Of a stretch of 63,970 nt of DNA, positions 30,334 through 38,306 are shown in pieces. Below the pieces are notes generated by a model. The model was not told where the DNA came from. It worked only from the letters and a program-made list of their open reading frames with translations, and searched no databases. How positions within the stretch are numbered: the stretch's first letter is position 1; each line of letters starts with the position of its first letter. The stretch is from contig CAADUO010000006.1 in assembly GCA_900752215.1 (NCBI GenBank), forward strand, positions 1 through 63,970, given 5' to 3'. The translations under genes were made by a program, and so were the position numbers. This DNA is from an uncultured Collinsella sp. Lineage in GTDB: Bacteria; Actinomycetota; Coriobacteriia; Coriobacteriales; Coriobacteriaceae.

Positions 30334-32430
30334 TTACTTTTTGCGGGCAAGCTCACCGATGTTGGCGATGCCGGAGAAAACGGCCTCGAAGCGGTTGAGC
30401 AGCTTAAGGCGATTATCGCGGAGCTGCTCGTCCTTGTCCATGACCATAACCTCGTCGAAGAAACGGTCGATGGGCGCGCGCAGGGCGGCCAGAGCGGCAA
30501 ACGCGGCAGGATAATCCTCGGCGGCGAGAGCGGCGTCGACGGCGGTCTGAGCGGCCTCGGAGGCATCGGCAAGCGCAAGCTCGACCTCGCCCATCAGGGC
30601 GCGATCGTACTCCGCGCCCAGCTCGGGCTTGGAGATGTGCGCCGCGCGGGCGTAGGCGGTTGCCAGGTTGTCGAAGGTCTCGGCGTCGTTCTTGCGGGCC
30701 TCATCGAGGGCGGCGCAGCGGGCGAAGAAGAGCGACGGGGCAATGATGTGCACCGCGGAGACGGCGGCAACGGTGTCGGCCGGAATCTTCTCGTCGCGGG
30801 CCATGCTCACCAGACGGCCGTGGAAGAAGTCACGAACCTGCTGGGCGACCTCGGCGGCGTCGAACTCAATGCCCTGCTCACTATAGAGCTCGAGCGCAAA
30901 GTCGATGAGCGACGTGGGGTCGATCGGCAGACGGTCGCGCAGGATGTTGATGATGCCGATGGCGGCGCGACGCAGCGCGTACGGGTCGGACGAGCCGGTC
31001 GGGGGCTCGCCGATGGCAAAGATACCCGCAATGGTATCGAGCTTGTCGGCACAGGCCACGATGCAGCCAGCGGTGCCCTCGGGCAGCTCATCGCCGGCAA
31101 AGCGGGGACGATAGTGATCGCGAATGGCGTGGGCGACCTCGTCGTTCTCCCCCATCGCGGAAGCGTAATAACCGCCCATAACGCCCTGCTGGCTCGTGAA
31201 CTCAACGACGGCGTTGGATACAAGGTCGGCCTTGCACAGGTGAGCGGCGCGAGCGGCATCGGCGGCAAGGTGGGCGCCCAGATGGGCCTCGCGGGCGATG
31301 GCGAGCGCGAGCTGCTCAATACGCTCGGACTTGGCGAGCACGCTACCGAGCTTCTCCTGGAAGGCGACCTTGGCCAGACGCTCACGGAACTCGTCGAGGG
31401 AAATCTTCAGGTCCTCCTCGTAGAAGAACTTGGCATCGTCCAGACGGGCACGCACGACGCGCTCGTTGCCGTCGATCACGCGCTCGGCGTTCTCGGGCTT
31501 GCTGTTGGAGACGACCACGAACTCACGCGTGAGCTTGCCCTCGCCGTCATAGATCGGGAAGTAGCGCTGGTTGGTGAGCATGGACTCGCAGATGATCTCG
31601 TGCGGGACCTTGAGGAACTCCTCATCGAAGGTACCGACAAGCACCGTCGGCCACTCGCAGAGGTTGATGACCTCCTCGAAGACCTTCTTGGGCGTGTCGA
31701 CATGGCAACCGGGGCGCGCAGCCTCGACCTCGGCGATACCGGCAAGGATGGCTTCACGACGACGCTCGGCAGAAAGCACGCCGGCGTCCTCGAGCACCTG
31801 CTCGTAGACGGCGGGGCTGGCGACCACATGGTCACCAGGGCCAAGTACGCGATGACCACGCGTGGTGTTGCCACTCGTCACGTCGGCAAACGACACGGGC
31901 ACAACATCCTCACCCAAAAGGCAGCAGATCCAGCGGACCGGACGAACAAAGGTCGCATGCTCGTGACCCCAACGCTGGCTGCGGTAGTTGGGCCACTGCA
32001 GGCCGGCGATGGTCTTCTCGCACAGGGCCGTCAGGATCGGGGTAGCCGGTGCGGAGGGAATGTTCTTCTCGGCGAACACGTACTCGCGGCCGTCGGTGTC
32101 CTCGCGACGGACCAGGTCCGCGGCAGCCACACCGCACTTGCGGGCGAAGCCCTGGGCGGCCTTGGTGGCGTTGCCGTCGGCATCAAAGGCAATGTTTGCC
32201 GCGGGACCGCGCTTGACCTCATGGACCTCATCGGTCGCGGTGGCGACGTTGGCCACGAGCGCAGCCAGACGACGCGGGCTCGAGATCACGCGGACCTCGC
32301 CATGGGCCAGACCGGCCTCGTCGAGGCCCTTGGCCATCATGGTGCCAAGCTGCTTGACGGCATTGTTCAGCGGTGCGGAGGGCATTTCCTCCGTACCGAT
32401 CTCAAACAGGAAATCCTTAGCGTCTGCCAT
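30334..32430 (-). CDS. glyS: Glycyl-tRNA synthetase beta subunit
   Basis: A protein of 698 residues, normal for the beta chain of the alpha2-beta2 enzyme. It begins with the family signature FLFEIGTEEMPSAPLNNAV. The middle contains an HD-like region (YASAMGENDEVAHAIRDHYRP) and the C-terminus a DALR anticodon-binding region with VMDKDEQLRDNRLKLL. It works only with the alpha chain encoded 3 bp upstream. The opposite strand carries a meaningless 1084-codon open frame caused by codon bias. Confidence 0.97.
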   Translation of the reverse strand: MADAKDFLFEIGTEEMPSAPLNNAVKQLGTMMAKGLDEAGLAHGEVRVISSPRRLAALVANVATATDEVHEVKRGPAANIAFDADGNATKAAQGFARKCGVAAADLVRREDTDGREYVFAEKNIPSAPATPILTALCEKTIAGLQWPNYRSQRWGHEHATFVRPVRWICCLLGEDVVPVSFADVTSGNTTRGHRVLGPGDHVVASPAVYEQVLEDAGVLSAERRREAILAGIAEVEAARPGCHVDTPKKVFEEVINLCEWPTVLVGTFDEEFLKVPHEIICESMLTNQRYFPIYDGEGKLTREFVVVSNSKPENAERVIDGNERVVRARLDDAKFFYEEDLKISLDEFRERLAKVAFQEKLGSVLAKSERIEQLALAIAREAHLGAHLAADAARAAHLCKADLVSNAVVEFTSQQGVMGGYYASAMGENDEVAHAIRDHYRPRFAGDELPEGTAGCIVACADKLDTIAGIFAIGEPPTGSSDPYALRRAAIGIINILRDRLPIDPTSLIDFALELYSEQGIEFDAAEVAQQVRDFFHGRLVSMARDEKIPADTVAAVSAVHIIAPSLFFARCAALDEARKNDAETFDNLATAYARAAHISKPELGAEYDRALMGEVELALADASEAAQTAVDAALAAEDYPAAFAALAALRAPIDRFFDEVMVMDKDEQLRDNRLKLLNRFEAVFSGIANIGELARKK

Positions 32431-32433
32431 GGC

Positions 32434-33345
32434 TTACGCCACCTCGCCTTCCTGATCGGTATTCTCGTTGACTCCGGCGACCTCGGCCATATAGGCCTCG
32501 CAGCACGCCTTGGCGACGGCGCGGACGCGCAAGATGTAGTTGGCACGCTCGACCGCAGACAGTGCGCCGCGGGCATCGAGCAGGTTGAAAGCATGGCTGC
32601 ACTTCATGACGCAGTCGTAAGCGGGCAGCGGCAGCTTGCGCTCAAGGCAGGAGTGGCACTCGGCCTCGTAGTCGTCAAACTTCTGACGCATCATCTCGAC
32701 GTTGGCGACCTCAAAGTTGTAGGCGCTAAACTCGCGCTCGTTCTCCAGGAAAACGTCGCCATAGGTCATGGGCGTGCCGTCGGGCAGATAGCTCCACACC
32801 AGGTCGTAGACGGAGTTGACGCCCTGGGCGTACATGGCGATGCGCTCCAGACCATAGGTGATCTCGACGGGCACGGGATCGACCTCGATGCCGCCTACCT
32901 GCTGGAAGTACGTGAACTGCGTGACCTCCATGCCGTTGAGCCAGACCTCCCAGCCAAGGCCCCAGGCGCCCAGAGTCGGGCTCTCCCAGTCGTCCTCGAC
33001 AAAACGAACGTCATGGTCGTTGGGGTCCAGACCGATAGCGGCAAGAGACCCCAGGTAAAGCTCCTGGGCGTTGACCGGCGAGGGCTTGATGAGCACCTGG
33101 AACTGATAGTAGTGCTGCATGCGGTTGGGGTTCTCGCCGTAGCGGCCGTCGGCAGGACGGCGGCAAGGCTGAGCGTAGCAGGTGCGCCACTCGGCGGGAC
33201 CGAGCGAGCGCAGCGTGGTCGCGGTGTGGAAGGTACCGGCACCGACCTCGGAGTCATAGGGCTGCATAATGACGCAGCCCTGCTCGCCCCAGTACTGCTG
33301 GAGGCGCAGGATGATGTCTTGGAAGGAAAGCGATGAAGCGTTCAT
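32434..33345 (-). CDS. glyQ: Glycyl-tRNA synthetase alpha subunit
   Basis: A protein of 303 residues. It forms glycyl-adenylate and charges tRNA-Gly together with GlyS. The class II core shows SFQDIILRLQQYWGEQGC, the motif-2 region PCRRPADGRYGENPNRMQHYYQ in pieces, and GIEVDPVPVEITYGLERIAM. A TATAGT -10-like hexamer (minus strand, 33392-33397) lies about 50 bp upstream, so glyQ-glyS-ppsR probably start from their own promoter. Confidence 0.97.
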   Translation of the reverse strand: MNASSLSFQDIILRLQQYWGEQGCVIMQPYDSEVGAGTFHTATTLRSLGPAEWRTCYAQPCRRPADGRYGENPNRMQHYYQFQVLIKPSPVNAQELYLGSLAAIGLDPNDHDVRFVEDDWESPTLGAWGLGWEVWLNGMEVTQFTYFQQVGGIEVDPVPVEITYGLERIAMYAQGVNSVYDLVWSYLPDGTPMTYGDVFLENEREFSAYNFEVANVEMMRQKFDDYEAECHSCLERKLPLPAYDCVMKCSHAFNLLDARGALSAVERANYILRVRAVAKACCEAYMAEVAGVNENTDQEGEVA

Positions 33346-33404
33346 GCCTCTAATATCCCCTCGTCGAAACGATTACACGGTTAGGTACTGTACTATAGCG
33401 GTTT

Positions 33405-33968
33405 TTAGTCGATAGCGCCGATGCGGTTGAGCGGCCAGTAGCGCACAAGCGCCACGGCGATCAAATCAGAGCGATCGACGGGGCCAAAGTAGCGCGAGTC
33501 GGCAGAGTTTTCGCGGTTGTCGCCCATCACCCACACGCAGTCGTCGGGGACGGTGTAGGGATAGCTCACCTGGGCGGCGGGCGCCTGGACCGAAAGCGGC
33601 CAGCTCATGCCGGTCGTATAGTCCTCGTCGAGAGCCTGGCCGTCGACGACGACCTTGCCGTCCTGCAGGTCAACGGTCTGGCCGGCCGTGGCAATGACGC
33701 GCTTCACCAGCACATCATGCTCGGAGGTGCCATCGGGGTTGTGGAATACCACGATGTCGCCTTGGCTGACGGGCTGGCCGAGCTCGAGGCTCACCTTTTG
33801 CGCCAGGATCTGGTCGCCAATCTCGATCGTGGACTCCATGGAGCCGGTGGGCACTACAAAGGGTTCGATCACAAAGGTGCGGATCAGGAAGGTGGCGGCG
33901 AGCGCGATGACGACGACCGCAATCCACTCAAAGGCGCCCCTCAGGGCAGAATGCTGCGATGGAACCAT
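33405..33968 (-). CDS. lepB: Signal peptidase I
   Basis: A protein of 187 residues anchored by one N-terminal membrane helix (about 14-33). It removes signal peptides outside the membrane. The catalytic Ser43 lies in PTGSMESTI, the general base Lys89 in VLVKRVIATAGQ, and the box E motif is GDNRENSADSR. The ATG (MVPSQHSALRG) lies 2 bp after the trmD stop; longer readings would run into trmD. It is last in the rpsP-khpA-rimM-trmD-lepB operon. Confidence 0.96.
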   Translation of the reverse strand: MVPSQHSALRGAFEWIAVVVIALAATFLIRTFVIEPFVVPTGSMESTIEIGDQILAQKVSLELGQPVSQGDIVVFHNPDGTSEHDVLVKRVIATAGQTVDLQDGKVVVDGQALDEDYTTGMSWPLSVQAPAAQVSYPYTVPDDCVWVMGDNRENSADSRYFGPVDRSDLIAVALVRYWPLNRIGAID

Positions 33969-33970
33969 TC

Positions 33971-34729
33971 TCACTCCTCGCTCTGCGAATACGAAGCGTC
34001 CAGAATCTCCTGCGCGTACGCGCGCTCCTGGGGCGTAAGGCACGCCGTCTCGATCAGATCGGGACGCCAGCGACAGGTGCGCTCGATGGCATTCTTGCGA
34101 CGCCAGTCATCGACCTTAGCGTGATCGCCGCTCACGAGCACCGGAGGAACACCTTCGCCGTTGAACTCGGCAGGGCGGGTGTACTGCGCGTACTCGAGAA
34201 GGCCTCCGTCCTCGGCGGTCGAGAACGACTCGTCCACGTTGCTCATCTCGTCGCCCAGGGCACCGGGAATGAGGCGTACAACGGCATCGGCAACGACCAT
34301 GGCAGGTAGCTCGCCACCCGTAAGCACGTAGTCGCCGATCGACAGACGCTCGTCGGCATACGCATACGCGCGCTCGTCGACGCCTTCGTAGCGGCTGCAG
34401 ACAAACAGCAGACGCTCGCTTTTGAGCAGGCGCTCGGCCACATGCTGCGTAAAGGGCTCGCCACAGGGGGTGAAGAACACCACGGTGGGCTTGGGACCCT
34501 CGGAGCTAATAGCCTCGATGGCCTCGGCAATAGGCTCGACCTTCATGAGCATGCCCTGCCCGCCGCCGTACGGCTCGTCATCGACGGTGCGATGACGGTC
34601 GTGCGTCCAGTCGCGCAGGTTATAGGCCTTAAAATCAAAAAGGCCGGCCTTGCGGGCACGGCCCAAGATCGACGTGGACATGACGGGCTCAAACATCTCG
34701 GGAAAGACCGAAAGGGTCTCGATCAGCAT
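33971..34729 (-). CDS. trmD: tRNA (guanine-37-N1)-methyltransferase
   Basis: A protein of 252 residues of the SPOUT knotted fold. It makes m1G37 with SAM, preventing frameshifts. The knot and cofactor region CSRYEGVDERAY and SIGDYVLTGGELPAM are clear, as is the N-terminal DDEPYGGGQGMLMKVEP. It is 10 bp after rimM. The usual neighbour rplS is elsewhere (25824-26165). Confidence 0.97.
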   Translation of the reverse strand: MLIETLSVFPEMFEPVMSTSILGRARKAGLFDFKAYNLRDWTHDRHRTVDDEPYGGGQGMLMKVEPIAEAIEAISSEGPKPTVVFFTPCGEPFTQHVAERLLKSERLLFVCSRYEGVDERAYAYADERLSIGDYVLTGGELPAMVVADAVVRLIPGALGDEMSNVDESFSTAEDGGLLEYAQYTRPAEFNGEGVPPVLVSGDHAKVDDWRRKNAIERTCRWRPDLIETACLTPQERAYAQEILDASYSQSEE

Positions 34730-34739
34730 GTTGTCCTCC

Positions 34740-35261
34740 CTACTTGTCCATATCGATCAAACCGTCCATAACGTGGACGGAAATTGTCCCCTGATTGGGA
34801 AGATCGAGCACAACCTGCTCGATCACGGGAATCAGCACCTCGCCGTACCGATCGCCCTCGACAACCCAAACATCGTTGGCGGGCGTCGACATGATCTCGA
34901 CAATCGTGCCGAGCGAACCGAAGCGTTCGTCGACCACCTCGCGACCCATCAGGTCGGTATAGGCGGCGTCGAGCGAATCGAGCTCAAAGTCGTCACGATT
35001 TGCCAGCACGTAACATCCGGTGATGCCCTCGGCGGCCGTCAAGTCGTCAATGCCCTCAAACGAGACCAGATCGCCATCGCCCGTATCGGTGACGGATACG
35101 ACCGTGCAAAAACGGTCGCGCTTGAGCGCCGGCGGCGTCAGGGCGACGCGCATACCCGGCTCCAATACAGAAGGAAGCCCCCGCAGCGGCTGCGCGAGGA
35201 CCTCCCCCTTTCTTCCGTGCGGCTTGACCACACGGGCGATGTTTTTGTACTGGGACCTCAA
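34740..35261 (-). CDS. rimM: Ribosome maturation factor RimM
   Basis: A protein of 173 residues with an N-terminal RimM barrel (IARVVKPHGRKGEVLAQPL) and a C-terminal PRC-barrel (TYGEV-like LIPVIEQVVLDLP). It helps mature the 30S head by binding S19. The start is TTG (LRSQYKNI), with AGGA close by and no ATG available. It is 4 bp after khpA. Confidence 0.94.
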   Translation of the reverse strand: MRSQYKNIARVVKPHGRKGEVLAQPLRGLPSVLEPGMRVALTPPALKRDRFCTVVSVTDTGDGDLVSFEGIDDLTAAEGITGCYVLANRDDFELDSLDAAYTDLMGREVVDERFGSLGTIVEIMSTPANDVWVVEGDRYGEVLIPVIEQVVLDLPNQGTISVHVMDGLIDMDK

Positions 35262-35265
35262 AGTC

Positions 35266-35550
35266 CTAGCCCAGAACCTCTACCTCGACAGCGGTGTCGA
35301 GGCGAGCGGCCAATGCACGGGCGAGCGTGCGAATGGCCTTGATGGTACGGCCACGACGGCCGATGACCTTAGCGACGTCATCCTCGGCAACCGAAACCTC
35401 AATCGTAGAAGCGTCGTCGCCATCGATGACCTCGAGGCTCACGGAATCCGGGTCGTCGACGATCTGAACAACGAGATATTCGACGAGATCGGCGATGCGA
35501 TCTGAGAGCATTGCCTCACCCTCGAGCTGTGCAGCGTCAACCTCAGGCAC
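35266..35550 (-). CDS. khpA: KH-domain RNA-binding protein KhpA
   Basis: A protein of 94 residues with one KH domain; the RNA-binding loop is VIGRRGRTIKAIRTL. It is the YlqC/KhpA type, which pairs with KhpB (Jag) in Gram-positives to affect cell division and mRNA. The start is GTG; its GAGGAG site is formed by the last codons of rpsP. The rpsP-khpA-rimM-trmD order is conserved widely in Gram-positive bacteria. Confidence 0.93.
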   Translation of the reverse strand: MPEVDAAQLEGEAMLSDRIADLVEYLVVQIVDDPDSVSLEVIDGDDASTIEVSVAEDDVAKVIGRRGRTIKAIRTLARALAARLDTAVEVEVLG

Positions 35551-35553
35551 GAT

Positions 35554-35895
35554 TTACTCCTCGGCGCCCTCAGCGGCCTCAGCGGCAGCCTTAGCGGCCT
35601 CGGCCTCTTTGGCGAGCTGCTTCTTGGACTTCTTGACGACGGTCTCGGTCTTCTCGCCCTCGTTGGCGGCCTTGACCAGAGCGGCGACGGCGTCGGTGAG
35701 CTGAGCGCCCTTGGACTGCCAGTCGGCGATCTTCTCGAGATCGAGGTTGATGGTCTTGGGGGCGGTCATCGGGTTGTAGCGGCCAACCTCCTCGATGATA
35801 CGACCGTCACGCGGGGCGCGGGAATCGGCGACGACGACACGGTAGTACGGACGCTTCTTAGCGCCGTGACGAGCAAGGCGAATCTTGACTGCCAA
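35554..35895 (-). CDS. rpsP: Ribosomal protein bS16
   Basis: A protein of 113 residues. The S16 core is LAVKIRLARHGAKKRPYYRVVVAD to VGRYNPMTAPKTINLD (quoted in part), followed by an Ala/Glu/Lys-rich tail of about 30 residues. The start is a TTG 6 nt after GGAGGAG; the ATG 12 codons upstream adds a sequence that does not belong to the family and includes the ribosome binding site. First gene of the trmD operon. Confidence 0.96.
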   Translation of the reverse strand: MAVKIRLARHGAKKRPYYRVVVADSRAPRDGRIIEEVGRYNPMTAPKTINLDLEKIADWQSKGAQLTDAVAALVKAANEGEKTETVVKKSKKQLAKEAEAAKAAAEAAEGAEE

Positions 35896-35951
35896 AGGAA
35901 ACTCCTCCAACCAAGCAGCTTTAGGCTGCAACTACAAACAAACAGTTGAAC

Positions 35952-35980
35952 ATAATACGCCATCGACGCGGGCAGGTGAA
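35952..35980 (-). promoter_or_regulatory. Promoter of the rpsP-trmD-lepB operon
   Basis: On the minus strand TTCACC (35975-35980) and TATTAT (35952-35957) are 17 bp apart. A small GCAGC/GCTGC hairpin lies in the leader before the rpsP ribosome binding site. Confidence 0.6.
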
Positions 35981-36084
35981 GTCCGTGAGACCAACTTCTT
36001 CGGTATAGTCGAAGGCAAATCCATATCTTAGACAAGAATTCGGGATTTGCAAGCACATACACGCACCCCACATGAGCTGCGCGG

Positions 36085-36090
36085 TATACT
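36085..36090 (+). promoter_or_regulatory. Candidate -10 of dinB giving a leaderless transcript
   Basis: TATACT ends 6 bp before the dinB ATG, so the transcript would begin at or next to the A of the start codon. No Shine-Dalgarno sequence is present. No convincing -35 hexamer was seen. Confidence 0.5.
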
Positions 36091-36096
36091 CATGCT

Positions 36097-37350
36097 ATGA
36101 AAAGACGCGAACATACATACGGTTATGAAGATGCTGCGGGCGTCACGCCGCCTCCCTGGACGGGTCCGGCGGTGGGTCTGATGGACCTTGATGCGTTTTT
36201 TGCGAGCGTGGAGATGCTCGATCATCCCGAATGGCGCGGAAAGCCGCTCATCGTGGGCGGAGACGCCGATTCGCGTGGCGTCGTGTCCACGTGTTCGTAT
36301 GAGGCACGTCGCTTTGGCGTGCACTCCGCCATGCCCTCAGCCGAGGCGCGGCGCTTGTGCCCGCAAGCCATTTGGACGCACGGGCACTTTGATCGCTACC
36401 GCGAGGTGAGCGCGCACGTTATGGCAATTCTCGCCGACGAGACCCCGCGCGTTGAGCGCGTATCCATCGACGAAGCCTTCATCGATATCACACCGGGTCG
36501 CTTTGCGCCCGAAGACCCGCTGCTGGTTGCGCGGCGTATAAGCGATCGCGTGGCAGAGCTGGGAGTGACGTGCTCCATTGGCGTGGGCTGCAACAAGACG
36601 GTCGCAAAAATCGCAAGCGAGCGGGATAAGCCGTTTGGGCTGACCATCGTGCGCCCCGGAACCGAGCAGCGCTTTTTGGCCGCGCTGCCGGTATCTGCCA
36701 TGAGCGGCATCGGGCGCTCGGCCGAGGAGCGACTGCGCCGCATGCGCATCTACACCCTCGGCGAGCTATCACGTGCACCGGAATCCACCTTGGCCTCTAT
36801 TTTTGGCGTCAACGGCGAACGCATGCGCCAGCGTGCGCAAGGACTCGAAATCTCCGAAGTCACGAGTCTCGATGAAGAGCGCGAGGTCAAATCGGTCAGC
36901 AATGAACGCACCTTTGCTAAAGATTTGACTGAGCGTGGGGATATTGAGGCGGCGATTGCGCTGCTGGGCGAGTCAGTGGGACGCCGCCTGCGCCGTCAGG
37001 GACTAACGGGCGCCACGGTGACGCTCAAGCTCAAGTATTCGTATGGCAGCGGACGTACGGCGCAGCGTCGACTTCCACACCCCACCGATGACGAGAATAT
37101 CTTTGTTGCCGTAGCGCTCGATCTGCTCGACAACATCTGGCAGGAAGGCATGCATGTGCGCCTGGCGGGCATCGGCATGAGCGACTTCGACCACCAAGGC
37201 GGGATCCAAACCGACCTGTTCTGCGAAGTCGATGACCGCGGAGCCCAATCGAGCGACCGCCGCGACCTATCCGTCGCCATCGACGCCGTCCGAGACAAGT
37301 TCGGCGACACCGCCCTATCCTTCGGCCGCCAATCCCGTTTCAACGATTAA
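36097..37350 (+). CDS. dinB: DNA polymerase IV (Y-family translesion polymerase)
   Basis: A protein of 417 residues. It copies damaged DNA without proofreading. The catalytic motifs are GLMDLDAFFASVEM, the YEARRFGVHSAMPSAEA fingers region and VSIDEAFIDIT. The thumb shows MSGIGRSAEERLRRM and the little finger KSVSNERTFAKDL. No clear C-terminal beta-clamp motif was identified, although QTDLFCEVDD is near the usual place. It is the only plus-strand gene between 9.1 and 58 kb, is divergent from rpsP, and may be translated from a leaderless mRNA. No convincing LexA box was found. Confidence 0.96.
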   Translation: MKRREHTYGYEDAAGVTPPPWTGPAVGLMDLDAFFASVEMLDHPEWRGKPLIVGGDADSRGVVSTCSYEARRFGVHSAMPSAEARRLCPQAIWTHGHFDRYREVSAHVMAILADETPRVERVSIDEAFIDITPGRFAPEDPLLVARRISDRVAELGVTCSIGVGCNKTVAKIASERDKPFGLTIVRPGTEQRFLAALPVSAMSGIGRSAEERLRRMRIYTLGELSRAPESTLASIFGVNGERMRQRAQGLEISEVTSLDEEREVKSVSNERTFAKDLTERGDIEAAIALLGESVGRRLRRQGLTGATVTLKLKYSYGSGRTAQRRLPHPTDDENIFVAVALDLLDNIWQEGMHVRLAGIGMSDFDHQGGIQTDLFCEVDDRGAQSSDRRDLSVAIDAVRDKFGDTALSFGRQSRFND

Positions 37351-37385
37351 CCGCCTTTGGGCAAAAAGAAAGCCGGGTAGCTGCG

Positions 37386-37420
37386 AATGATTATTCTAGG
37401 ACGGGGATTTTTTAATCATT
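37386..37420 (+). repeat. REP-like repeat, left copy, family 2
   Basis: A 35-bp sequence beginning AATGATTATTCTAGGACGGG with near-complementary ends (AATGATTA and TAATCATT) and a GGGACGGGGAT-like core (here AGGACGGGGAT). It lies 36 bp after dinB and 8 bp before the RAYT 2 stop codon. It belongs to the same family as the repeats at 38272-38306 and 63901-63970. Confidence 0.85.
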
Positions 37421-37427
37421 TGGAGCG

Positions 37428-38168
37428 TCATTTCGCCCTTTGAATGATATTGGTCCCAATTCCCGTCAGACGCGAAATCTGGTCAATCGTAAACCCCCGA
37501 TGCCTCAACACTGCCAGAAGACGATTTCGCTCTGATTTCGGCAAAGTTTTAAGCTGATAAGGCTCATGAGGAGCCAAAAGAGCCCGGGCAACTTCCAGCG
37601 CATCCATATCGGAGATATGCTTACCTTCGGGCATAAAATAGGGATTAGGCTTGCCGTCGGTACTCGAAAGATAAAACGCTTCCGTACCCCCAAACAGATT
37701 GAGAATACCTTCACAATCACAAATTTCGGGATGAGAGAAATACTCATGGAAGCTGCTCCAGCGATACAGAGGAGCAGAAGAAATACCTGCTTTTGCAGGA
37801 TTGTCGTGTATGTATCGGACGCAACGGAGCAGCTGTTTGTCGTCAGAAATGATCACACTCTTGAATCGTTCCTGGAACACCGGTCCGCGGCGGCCGGTTT
37901 TTTGATTGAAGTGTTTCGCATATGCCGTATCAATCGCATGCATAGCAACGCTCATCTGATTATCGAAATCATCAAATAGCAGGTGAACATGATTGTCCAT
38001 GAGGCACCAGGCAAGAAGACGAATATGAGCGGACGTAAATCGTCTGTTCAATAGATTGAGAAAATAAAGGCGATCGTCATCGTCTTCGAAGATCAGCTGG
38101 CCAGCACAGCCCTTGAGCATGACGTGATAATGGCCGAGTTCGGACAACGCACGGGCAACACGAGTCAT
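37428..38168 (-). CDS. REP-associated tyrosine transposase (RAYT) 2
   Basis: A protein of 246 residues. HVH at 60-62 in WCLMDNHVHLLF is the metal site; YIHDNPAKAG at about 119-128 carries the likely catalytic Tyr. The C-terminus again ends in a helix-turn-helix-like segment (FTIDQISRLTGIGTNII). The start is MTRVARALSE after GAAGGGAGGG; an upstream in-frame Met would add hydrophobic residues that overlap the hairpin region. The gene is less GC-rich than its neighbours, suggesting horizontal origin or relaxed selection. It shares motif spacing with RAYT 1 but the recognised repeats differ, so the two are probably independent lineages. Confidence 0.92.
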   Translation of the reverse strand: MTRVARALSELGHYHVMLKGCAGQLIFEDDDDRLYFLNLLNRRFTSAHIRLLAWCLMDNHVHLLFDDFDNQMSVAMHAIDTAYAKHFNQKTGRRGPVFQERFKSVIISDDKQLLRCVRYIHDNPAKAGISSAPLYRWSSFHEYFSHPEICDCEGILNLFGGTEAFYLSSTDGKPNPYFMPEGKHISDMDALEVARALLAPHEPYQLKTLPKSERNRLLAVLRHRGFTIDQISRLTGIGTNIIQRAK

Positions 38169-38214
38169 CGAAACCCTCCCTTCCAAGGATGCAGTAGTCA
38201 CAGCATACAAAAGG

Positions 38215-38261
38215 AAAGGAAGAAAAGGGCCGAACCGCCCAACAAAGGTGAGCGGTTCGGC
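38215..38261 (-). terminator. Strong hairpin between rsfS and RAYT 2
   Basis: GCCGAACCGC pairs perfectly with GCGGTTCGGC around a 13-nt loop, followed on the minus strand by CCTTTTCTTCC. It would stop transcripts of the rplU-rsfS operon before the transposase gene. Confidence 0.75.
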
Positions 38262-38271
38262 AAACGGTAGC

Positions 38272-38306
38272 AATGATTATTTTATCCCCGTCCCAGAAAA
38301 ATCATT
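38272..38306 (-). repeat. REP-like repeat, right copy, family 2
   Basis: Read on the minus strand it starts AATGATTTTTCTGGGACGGG, matching the left copy in the arms and core. Its last base is also the first plus-strand base of the rsfS stop codon (38306-38308). Confidence 0.85.

Larger units (their letters stand above)
37386..38306 (-). mobile_element. RAYT 2 element: transposase gene between inverted REP repeats
   Basis: A 921-bp unit with one HUH/Y1 transposase gene and a 35-bp REP-like repeat at each end, inverted relative to each other. The right repeat reaches the stop codon of rsfS, and a strong hairpin inside the unit separates rsfS from the transposase gene. Repeats of this family also occur without a transposase at the right edge of the window. 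Confidence 0.8.

Noticed and set aside
30082..33336. 1084-codon open frame antisense to glyS and glyQ
   Set aside because: Same codon-bias artefact. glyQ and glyS have full family motifs on the other strand.
36103..36130. Possible LexA/SOS box at the start of dinB (GAACATACATAC...)
   Set aside because: It has only one GAAC half-site and no properly spaced GTTC, so it does not meet the actinobacterial consensus.
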